Source of the DNA: Cytophagales bacterium
GTDB taxonomy: Bacteria > Bacteroidota > Bacteroidia > Cytophagales > Spirosomataceae
DNA length: 47,114 nt
Direction of reading: 5' to 3'
Assembly: GCA_013298865.1 (NCBI GenBank)
Contig: JAAFJL010000018.1
Span: 1-47,114 of the forward strand
The notes under the pieces were generated by a model. That model was given only the letters and a program-made list of their open reading frames with translations, was not told where the DNA came from and searched no databases. The translations under genes and the position numbers were made by a program. This document shows positions 8,935-15,037 of this stretch, in pieces. Numbering within the stretch: the stretch's first letter is position 1; the number at the start of each line of letters is the position of its first letter.

Positions 8935-9100
8935 TTAGTAATGGTGAAATAATGACTTATAAAATTTTAGGGTGGCTATTTTAACGTCAGTTTTCTCTAC
9001 TTTTGAAGCGAATAGCATCGCTATTTAATGAAAAAGTAGAGAAAAATGGCGATAAAAGAGTCGCTTAAAAATTATAAGTTATTGTTTTACCGTTACTTAA
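8935..9100. repeat. 166-nt near-palindrome (cruciform or MITE-like element)
   Basis: The whole stretch is an imperfect palindrome centred at 9018. The innermost stem is AATAGC/GCTATT (9011-9016 and 9020-9025, loop ATC). A perfect 14-bp section TTTTCTCTACTTTT / AAAAGTAGAGAAAA (8991-9004 and 9032-9045) follows. The outer arms, with words such as AATGACTTATAAAATTTT and AATAACTTATAATTTTTA, align over about 80 nt with several substitutions. It sits between the divergent RDD and rsgA starts. It has no coding content. Confidence 0.75.
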
Positions 9101-9125
9101 ACTTTAGCGGACACTTTACAAAAAT

Positions 9126-10058
9126 ATGATTAAAGGATTAGTAATACGCTCAACAGGTTCTTGGTATGAAGTACTTTCTCTCGACGAAGAACGTCATGTT
9201 TGGCAATGCCGTTTGAAAGGGGTTTTCAAAATAAAAGGATTGAAAACTTCCAACCCAATTGCGGTTGGAGATAAAGTTTTTTTCGAGATTGAAGATGAAA
9301 ACCAGAACCATGGTACTATCTACAAAATTGAGCAACGGGTAAATTATGTCATTCGCAAATCTGTCCATAAAACGGCTCATGGGCATATTTTAGCAGCCAA
9401 TGTTGACCAAGCGGTAATTATCGTAACTGTTTCATTACCAAGAACTTCGCTGGGTTTTTTGGATAGATTCTTGGTTTCCACGGAGTCTTTTAGAATACCC
9501 ACAGTAATTGTTTTTAATAAGATAGATTTATTAGACGAAGACGAAAAAGACTATGTAGCAGACTTAGCAAGTTTGTATGAACCAATGGGGTATCGCTGTC
9601 TTTTTACATCGGCAGAAACTGGTTTGAATATTGAAGAATTTAGAGATTTATTGAAAGAAAAAATTTCCTTAATTTCTGGTCATTCAGGAGTTGGGAAGTC
9701 AAGTTTAGTCAATAAAATTGCTCCACATTTAGATTTAAAAACCACAGAAATTTCTACTTTTGCAAACAAAGGAGTTCATACAACAACCTTTTCAACTATG
9801 TTTGAATTGGATGATAATTCTTTTATCATCGACACTCCAGGCATCAAAGAACTGGGCTTGATTGATATTGAAAAAGAAGAATTGGGACATTTTTTTCCAG
9901 AAATGCGTGAAAAATTAGGCGAGTGCCGTTACCACAATTGTTTGCATTTGAACGAACCCGCTTGTGCGATTAAAAAAGCAGTCCAAGATGGGGAAATTGC
10001 AGAAAGCCGATACGCCAGTTATTTGAGCATGATTGAAGGTGATGATAATAGGAGGTAA
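9126..10058 (+). CDS. rsgA: Ribosome small-subunit-dependent GTPase A (RsgA)
   Basis: RsgA is the circularly permuted GTPase that checks late 30S ribosomal subunit assembly. The 310-residue protein has an N-terminal OB-fold. The G-motifs come in permuted order: NKID (131-134, G4), GHSGVGKSS (185-193, G1), then DTPG (236-239, G3). The C-terminal zinc knuckle is C267, C272, H274 and C280 in CRYHNCLHLNEPAC. Length and layout fit the family. The upstream gap holds a 166-nt palindrome. Directly after the stop lies an iterated repeat block, then a small gene on the same strand. No clear promoter box was found. Confidence 0.97.
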   Translation: MIKGLVIRSTGSWYEVLSLDEERHVWQCRLKGVFKIKGLKTSNPIAVGDKVFFEIEDENQNHGTIYKIEQRVNYVIRKSVHKTAHGHILAANVDQAVIIVTVSLPRTSLGFLDRFLVSTESFRIPTVIVFNKIDLLDEDEKDYVADLASLYEPMGYRCLFTSAETGLNIEEFRDLLKEKISLISGHSGVGKSSLVNKIAPHLDLKTTEISTFANKGVHTTTFSTMFELDDNSFIIDTPGIKELGLIDIEKEELGHFFPEMREKLGECRYHNCLHLNEPACAIKKAVQDGEIAESRYASYLSMIEGDDNRR

Positions 10059-10060
10059 AA

Positions 10061-10240
10061 GATTTTTTCAATTTGTGATTTTTTCAATTTGTGATTTAGT
10101 GAGTTGTGATTGAGTGAGTTTCTAATACCTCATAATTCACTATCCTAATATTCCATTAACTCGCAATTCACTAACTCACAATTCACTAAATCACAATTCA
10201 CTAACTCATAATTCACTAAATCACAAATCACAAATCAATC
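10061..10240. repeat. Iterated GTGATTTAGTGA-word block, both orientations
   Basis: Right after the rsgA stop are two exact copies of the 16-mer GATTTTTTCAATTTGT (10061-10076 and 10077-10092), then GATTTAGTGAGTTGTGATTG. From 10165 to 10224 come four head-to-tail 15-mers, AATTCACTAACTCAC alternating with AATTCACTAAATCAC, followed by AAATCAC copies. These are the complement of the left-hand words, so the block folds on itself. The same vocabulary recurs at 27451-27579. Confidence 0.85.
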
Positions 10241-10266
10241 AAGCACAAACAAAAAACAACAACGAT

Positions 10267-10437
10267 ATGGAAATCAAAAACGAAGCTGAATATGAAAAAT
10301 TCTCCGACCGTGCTGATGCAATTTTCAATGCCAAAAAAGGAACGCCCGAACACGCAGAATTACAAGAGTTGCTCAAAGCATTGAGAAAATACGAAGATGA
10401 TTTCGTGAAAATGTTGAAAGATAATGATGCGTTTTGA
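10267..10437 (+). CDS. 56-residue protein resembling the N-terminal region of HigA-type antitoxins
   Basis: This small gene encodes 56 residues: MEIKNEAEYEKFSDRADAIF, then NAKKGTPEHAELQELLKALR, then KYEDDFVKMLKDNDAF. The pattern (I/K)NEAEYE...A..GTPE..EL..L...L..YE is the N-terminal helical region of COG5499/HigA-like antitoxin regulators. Here the DNA-binding helix-turn-helix that normally follows is missing and a stop codon comes instead. It could be a real short protein or what is left of an antitoxin. No toxin gene is adjacent. Codon use looks coding and the start follows an A-rich stretch (AACAACAACGATATG). The similarity is judged by eye from the family pattern. Confidence 0.6.
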   Translation: MEIKNEAEYEKFSDRADAIFNAKKGTPEHAELQELLKALRKYEDDFVKMLKDNDAF

Positions 10438-10453
10438 GGTTAAATTTTACTGA

Positions 10454-11905
10454 CTAATTCAAAGATTTAAGTTGTTCTTTTATGCTCGAAATTCTCTCTT
10501 TTTCATGGATGAAAATTGGCGAAGAAGTTCTTTCTAAACAATCCTTAATGTTACAACGCTCGCAAGTTTGATTCACAATTTTACGAGTAATTTTAGTGTC
10601 GTTAATGAACTGAATGGTATTTCTGAGAAGGTCGTTGATTTTAATTCCTAAAGTTATAGCGTATTGATTATCAGACGATTGAAGAGAATTTTTTAGAAGT
10701 GTTATTTCTAAAAAAGAAATTTGTGTTATATCAAATTCTGAAACCTGAACACTACAAATTGTCTCTTTCTGGAATGCTGACATTCCGCTCCAACGATTAC
10801 AATAATGTTCTGGATTTGTGAGTAAATAGGGTGGGTGCAAGCCATTGAGATGAATCTCTTTCTTTAGGGTTTGCGTCGCAGAAGCTGCATCCTTTTGAAT
10901 CCTAAGAATGTACTGAGATTTTGTATTGAAGTGTCCAGACAATACGCTCGAAAATCGCATTAGTGCAACTTCTGGAGTTGTATTGAAAAGTTGTAAAATA
11001 CTCAGAAATGCTTCTTCATGCCATTTTGGTGACGCAAAAAGGTAGGTTAATCTCTCCACAAAAACATCCCGATTGATTAAAATCGCCCCAGCAAAATAGG
11101 AAGCCCTAAAATTATTCAAGATTTCTTCAAACGTTTCTTTGTCAATTGATGGAGAAACAAAAGGTCGGTTTTTTAAATTAAGATACTGAAAACCTATTTC
11201 TTTTGCTAAAACAAAATTTCTTCTTTCAGTTGTTAAGTATCTGTTAATCAGAAGTTTATGGTTATTTTCTTTGTAGAAAGATTTGATTTTTTTTAGTTCA
11301 CTATTGGTATTTTCTGAAAACTCTCCAACCGTAATCTGATACTTCTCCTTCAAAATACCTTCCAATAAATCACTATTCGGAGAGGTAATTTTAGTAATTC
11401 CACAAAGATTTCTGAATTCTTGGGCAGCTTGTTCTAAGTCTTCGAAATAGTTATTGTTATGTTCGATATAAGCTCTCAGAACAGCTTGAAAAAAATCATC
11501 AGATGTAATACCATACGTCCGACTGAGTTCTGTAATCGTACTGATAAAAACGCTAATTTTTGAAGGTGTTCCAGACATTAATTCAACTAAATCTGGAGTT
11601 TCAATGCCAAAAATGTGCAATGGTAAAGCTGAAAGAGTAGGAGAGTTGAGAAAGTCTGTCAGTGGTTCAAGTTGAGAACTCATTTTCAAAGAAACCAAAC
11701 TGTCATAATCAGTCTCAAAAACCCTTGCCAAAGCCATTATTTTTTCGGTTTTAGGATATTTTTTGCCTCTTTCGATTTCGTTTAAATAAGAAATAGAAAA
11801 CCCTGCACGCTCTGCTATGTCACTCAATAATAGACCTTTATCTAAACGAAGTTGTCTGATTTTTAAACCAAAAATAATCTTTACTTTCTCTGTTTGGCTA
11901 CTCAT
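10454..11905 (-). CDS. XRE-family regulator of ScfR/RamB type
   Basis: This 483-residue transcription factor probably senses short-chain acyl or central-carbon metabolites, by analogy with RamB/ScfR regulators. An N-terminal Cro/C1-type helix-turn-helix spans about 12-70 (LLLSDIAERAGFSISYLNEI). The middle holds an IrrE/ImmA-like domain, recognisable from NNFRASYFAGAILI (264-277). The C-terminal ScfR domain ends in a cysteine cluster, C448, C451 and C456, in CERCNIKDCLERTSSP. Where active IrrE peptidases have HExxH, this protein reads AKEIGF (234-239), so it is almost certainly not a protease. It is divergent from the DUF2975/HTH pair. Target genes cannot be told from here. Confidence 0.85.
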   Translation of the reverse strand: MSSQTEKVKIIFGLKIRQLRLDKGLLLSDIAERAGFSISYLNEIERGKKYPKTEKIMALARVFETDYDSLVSLKMSSQLEPLTDFLNSPTLSALPLHIFGIETPDLVELMSGTPSKISVFISTITELSRTYGITSDDFFQAVLRAYIEHNNNYFEDLEQAAQEFRNLCGITKITSPNSDLLEGILKEKYQITVGEFSENTNSELKKIKSFYKENNHKLLINRYLTTERRNFVLAKEIGFQYLNLKNRPFVSPSIDKETFEEILNNFRASYFAGAILINRDVFVERLTYLFASPKWHEEAFLSILQLFNTTPEVALMRFSSVLSGHFNTKSQYILRIQKDAASATQTLKKEIHLNGLHPPYLLTNPEHYCNRWSGMSAFQKETICSVQVSEFDITQISFLEITLLKNSLQSSDNQYAITLGIKINDLLRNTIQFINDTKITRKIVNQTCERCNIKDCLERTSSPIFIHEKERISSIKEQLKSLN

Positions 11906-12019
11906 AATTTGGGTTATTCTTGAAGTTATATGCTTATTTTATTAGTTAGATTTAGATATTAACAATAATTATTTTTTGCTATTCAATGTATTTTTATTTT
12001 TTTACAATAATATATTCGA

Positions 12020-12027
12020 TATGTTTG
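12020..12027 (+). promoter_or_regulatory. -7 promoter box for the DUF2975/HTH operon
   Basis: TATGTTTG fits TAnnTTTG. The -33 region is T-rich without an exact TTTG. Transcription would begin near 12034, after the ATG at 11986 and before the ATG at 12058. This supports the downstream start for the DUF2975 gene. Confidence 0.5.
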
Positions 12028-12057
12028 CATTATTGTTTTACTAAATTACTAACTACA

Positions 12058-12687
12058 ATGAATTACAAAGATGTTTTTGGAGATTTTAAAATAAAGTCGC
12101 TAAAGTTCCAAGTTACCATATATTTCTACTTAGTAATATTTTATTTTTTGGTGACGTATTTCAAAGAAATTCAATATGTGGATTTACTTGTCTTTGATAA
12201 ACCAATTATTCTTTTCTCTTATAAGGATATCGACTTTAATTCATTTATTATTCCACCAGTAGCAACGGGGTGGCATAAAATGGATTTCTCCTTAAAAATG
12301 ACAGATTTAAGATTATGGCAACAACCATATTTCTATATGTATATTTTAGGAGTGATTTTAAAAGCGACAATTGTAATTATTAGCTTGAATATTTTGCGAA
12401 AAATTGCCATTGCATTGGATAAAAATGAACCTTTTCAAGAGAAAAATATTCACCGTTTTAGTAGTATAGGAATTTTACTAATTGTTTACTTTTTTTGTGA
12501 TGCTTTAGAAAACTATGGTATCAGATATTTGATTAGAAATGTTTTCTTTCCAACCAAAAATATCTACCACTTCAAATACAATTTACTCAGTTTCTGGGTA
12601 CTATATTCGGGAGTTTTCTTTACAATTTGTAGTGAAATTTTAAGAAAAGGCTTTCTTTTAAAACAAGAAAGTGATTTAACCATTTGA
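12058..12687 (+). CDS. DUF2975 membrane protein (YoaS-like)
   Basis: This 209-residue integral membrane protein has four hydrophobic segments, near residues 21-35 (FYLVIFYFLVTYF), 92-110 (FYMYILGVILKATIVII), 140-155 and 178-195. The NILRKIAIALDKNEPFQEKN segment between helices two and three is the hallmark of DUF2975 (PF11188). Function is unknown, but the family is typically paired with a tiny Cro-like regulator, as in Bacillus yoaS-yozG, and the same pairing is seen here three bases downstream. The start at 12058 is chosen because the promoter box lies at 12020-12027. The 11986 ATG would add 24 residues encoded upstream of the transcript. Confidence 0.8.
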   Translation: MNYKDVFGDFKIKSLKFQVTIYFYLVIFYFLVTYFKEIQYVDLLVFDKPIILFSYKDIDFNSFIIPPVATGWHKMDFSLKMTDLRLWQQPYFYMYILGVILKATIVIISLNILRKIAIALDKNEPFQEKNIHRFSSIGILLIVYFFCDALENYGIRYLIRNVFFPTKNIYHFKYNLLSFWVLYSGVFFTICSEILRKGFLLKQESDLTI

Positions 12688-12690
12688 CCG

Positions 12691-12897
12691 ATGCCAATAA
12701 TCGTAAATTTAGATGTGATGATGGCAAAACGCAAGATGTCTCTCACAGAATTATCCTTGAAGTTAGACATAACAATGGCAAACTTATCAATTTTGAAAAC
12801 TGGTAAAGCCAAAGCGATTCGTTTTTCAACTTTAGAAGCCATTTGTCTTGCTCTCAATTGCCAACCAGCAGATATTTTAGAATTCGTAGAAGAATAA
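12691..12897 (+). CDS. Small Cro/C1-type HTH regulator (YozG-like)
   Basis: The 68-residue protein is essentially one helix-turn-helix domain. The HTH is SLTELSLKLDITMANLSILK (residues 17-36), followed by ATLEAICLAL-type helix text and CQPADILEFVEE at the end. This is the YozG/HTH_26 pattern. Only three bases separate it from the DUF2975 stop, so both are translated from one message. In such pairs the small regulator is thought to control its own operon with the membrane partner modulating it. That is inference here. A strong terminator begins in its stop codon. Confidence 0.9.
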   Translation: MPIIVNLDVMMAKRKMSLTELSLKLDITMANLSILKTGKAKAIRFSTLEAICLALNCQPADILEFVEE

Positions 12898-12948
12898 TTT
12901 TCATAAAAAAGTCAAGTCTTTGATGAGGGCTTGACTTTTTATGAAAAT
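12897..12948. terminator. Bidirectional intrinsic terminator
   Basis: ATTTTCATAAAAAAGTCAAG (12897-12916) pairs with CTTGACTTTTTATGAAAAT (12930-12948), with one bulged A. It lies between the convergent HTH gene and mnmA. Confidence 0.85.
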
Positions 12949-12956
12949 TTGTCAAA

Positions 12957-14093
12957 CTAAACAATTGCCTCCAATTGTTGATGAAAAACTGAATCTTGAT
13001 TGAACGATTTTGTAATCCAACCGCCTCCTACCACATCGTCACCTTCATAAAAAACTGCTGCTTGTCCAGGGGCAATTCCCGAAACTTGTTCATGAAAAAG
13101 AGCCTTCATTTTGTCGCCTTCTTGCGTAATAATGGCTGGTGTTCCTGCATCTTTGTAGCGTACTTTCGTTACTGTCTCCAAAGGTTTGTCGATGGAGGCA
13201 TATTTTTGCATGGTCAATTTTCCAACAAACATTCCGTCCCTGAGTAAATCTGAATCTACTCCAATCACTACTTCATTAGTTTCTTTTCTGATTTCGGTCA
13301 CATAAGCAGGATAGCCAAAAGCTATTCCTAAACCTTTACGTTGCCCGATAGTATAAAATGGATAACCTTCGTGTTTGCCTAAGATTTTGCCATTGGTATC
13401 AACAAAATTACCCCCTTTTACTCTTTCTTCTAAACCATCAATTCTCCTTTTCAAGAAACCTCTGTAATCATTGTCTGGCACGAAACAAATTTCGTAACTT
13501 TCTGATTTATTGACCAAATCATAAAATTTTCTTTCCGTAGCCATTTCTCGAATTTCTGATTTATGTAAATGTCCCAAAGGTAATTTTGTCCGAGAAAGGC
13601 TTTCTTGGGACACCCCCCAAAGCACATAACTTTGATCTTTTAGCTCGTCTTTTCCTTTAGAAATCACGTAACGAGCATTTTCTTCACGAATATTAGCATA
13701 ATGTCCAGTGGCAATTAATTCGCAATCTAATTTATCTGCTCTTCGCAAAAGGGCATCCCATTTTATGTGGGTATTGCACATCACGCAGGGATTTGGTGTG
13801 CGACCTTCCAAATATTCACCCGTAAAATGGTCGATTACAGCATCGCCAAATTCTTCTCTGATGTCTAAAATATAGTGTGGAAATCCTAATTCTACGGCAA
13901 TATTTCGTGCATCATTTATCGAATCCAAAGAACAGCAACCTGTCTCTTTTTTCGACCCACCCGACGACGCATAATCCCAAGTTTTCATGGTCATGCCTAC
14001 AACTTCATAACCTTGTTCGTGCAACATTACTGCCGCCACCGAACTGTCAATGCCACCACTCATGGCGACTAAAATTCTTCCGTGTTTACTCAT
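12957..14093 (-). CDS. mnmA: tRNA-specific 2-thiouridylase MnmA
   Basis: MnmA adds sulfur to uridine 34 of tRNA-Lys, -Glu and -Gln using ATP and a sulfur relay. The 378-residue protein has the PP-loop SGGIDSSV at 12-19. The catalytic cysteine lies in NPCVMCN (C106 aligns with the usual nucleophile) and the second cysteine is C203 in YEICFVPD. The DQSYVLWG and GQRKGLGI segments are also in place. Length is normal. It is a single gene. A 5-bp hairpin TGGGG/CCCCA (14106-14122) lies in the leader only about 13 nt before the start codon and might affect ribosome access. The region upstream of that is a repeat block. Confidence 0.98.
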   Translation of the reverse strand: MSKHGRILVAMSGGIDSSVAAVMLHEQGYEVVGMTMKTWDYASSGGSKKETGCCSLDSINDARNIAVELGFPHYILDIREEFGDAVIDHFTGEYLEGRTPNPCVMCNTHIKWDALLRRADKLDCELIATGHYANIREENARYVISKGKDELKDQSYVLWGVSQESLSRTKLPLGHLHKSEIREMATERKFYDLVNKSESYEICFVPDNDYRGFLKRRIDGLEERVKGGNFVDTNGKILGKHEGYPFYTIGQRKGLGIAFGYPAYVTEIRKETNEVVIGVDSDLLRDGMFVGKLTMQKYASIDKPLETVTKVRYKDAGTPAIITQEGDKMKALFHEQVSGIAPGQAAVFYEGDDVVGGGWITKSFNQDSVFHQQLEAIV

Positions 14094-14135
14094 TTTGTTT
14101 TCTGCTGGGGTTCAAAGCCCCACGTTTATTTTTTT

Positions 14136-14290
14136 CGGTTAATGCTTAACGGTCAACGGTTCACGGTGAACGGTCAATGGAACACGGTTAAAAGTTCATG
14201 AGACATTACACCATGAATCATTTTTCATTTATATCATTTGCTAATCCGTTGACCGTTTGCCGTTTACCGTGAACCGTTCACCGAAAGCCG
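14136..14290. repeat. Quasi-palindrome of iterated AACGGTCA/ACGGTGAA words
   Basis: The left part reads TTAACGGTCAACGGTTCACG, GTGAACGGTCAATGG and ACACGGTTA. The right part, from 14248, is the complement type: GTTGACCGTTTGCC, GTTTACCGTGAACCGTTCAC, CGAAAGCCG. A central TTCATG/CATGAA pair (14195-14200 and 14212-14217) completes a long foldable structure. It occupies most of the space between the divergent mnmA and TrpF-like starts. Confidence 0.8.
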
Positions 14291-14319
14291 TAGCAAAGTT
14301 ACAACATTCTTCCGAATGC

Positions 14320-14350
14320 TTTGGTTCTGAGGTGTTCTGGATTAATTTTG
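14320..14350 (+). promoter_or_regulatory. Bacteroidota-type promoter for the TrpF-like gene
   Basis: TTTG (14320-14323) and TAATTTTG (14343-14350) with a 19-nt spacer match the consensus exactly. Transcription should start about 14357, only some 9 nt before the ATG at 14366. The leader is therefore very short and the longer reading from 14321 is excluded. Confidence 0.75.
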
Positions 14351-14365
14351 CAAGAAAAAAGTATA

Positions 14366-15037
14366 ATGTTAAAGACAAAAGTTAAGATTTCAAATGTGAC
14401 AAATCTCTCGGACGCTCGCTATTGTGCAGGAATGGGAGTAGAAATGATTGGGTTTTCGATGGATAATTTCCCTTTTGAAACCTATAAAGAAATTCGTGGT
14501 TGGCTGTCGGGCGTACAAATTGTAGGAGAAACTTCTGAGCAGGATTTGCTAAAAATCAGTGAATTGAAAGAACATTTTTTACCAGATATGATTCAGGTAA
14601 ACCAATGGGATAACCTTCAAGAAATCAAGAAGTTAGGCTTGCCAATTATATTGAAAGTTGATTTTGCAACGGCTAATTTACCAGCTTTGTTTCAGAGTAC
14701 AGTAGCTGATGTTGACTATTTTTTATTGGAAAGTTCAGACGATTTTTCTCGTTTAGACGATGCCACCATTAGCCAAATTGATTCATGGTCTTTCAAATAT
14801 CCTATCTTGTTGGCATTTGGAATTTCAGATAAAAATGTAGGACAGGTTTTATCAGAAACAAATATAGAAGGTATTGCCATTGAAGGTACAGAAGAAGAAC
14901 GCCCTGGCTATAAAGATTTTACGGAAATGATGGATTTGATGGAGGCTTTGGAGGAGGAATGTTTGAGAGGACTTGTAAGGTTTTTCCCATTTTATCAACC
15001 AATTGAATATCAGATTGGTAAGGGATTTTTAAATTAA
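14366..15037 (+). CDS. Phosphoribosylanthranilate isomerase-like TIM-barrel protein, probably not catalytic
   Basis: The 223-residue protein follows the TrpF fold from end to end: KVKISNVTNLSDARYCAGMG (5-24) matches the first TrpF strand and helix, VDYFLLESSDD (116-126) the catalytic strand, and AFGISDKNV (150-158) plus EERPGYKD (177-184) the phosphate-binding turns. Both catalytic residues differ. The general-base Cys is S9 and the general-acid Asp is E122. The loop with the substrate-binding Arg is also shortened. It is therefore unlikely to isomerise phosphoribosylanthranilate, and no other trp gene is nearby. The last 25 residues, from about residue 199, are read antisense to the next gene and look like an accidental extension. 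A perfect promoter precedes it. Confidence 0.75.
   Translation: MLKTKVKISNVTNLSDARYCAGMGVEMIGFSMDNFPFETYKEIRGWLSGVQIVGETSEQDLLKISELKEHFLPDMIQVNQWDNLQEIKKLGLPIILKVDFATANLPALFQSTVADVDYFLLESSDDFSRLDDATISQIDSWSFKYPILLAFGISDKNVGQVLSETNIEGIAIEGTEEERPGYKDFTEMMDLMEALEEECLRGLVRFFPFYQPIEYQIGKGFLN

Noticed and set aside
8935-9100. Insertion sequence remnant with transposase
   Set aside because: There is no coding frame or transposase fragment in or beside the palindrome. It is kept as a repeat only.
10165-10224. Possible CRISPR array
   Set aside because: The repeats are only 15 nt and contiguous without unique spacers, and no cas gene is in the window.
14106-14122. Terminator TGGGG/CCCCA with following T-run
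   Set aside because: The orientation would end transcription antisense to mnmA, and no plus-strand gene precedes it. It is noted only as a leader hairpin near the mnmA start.
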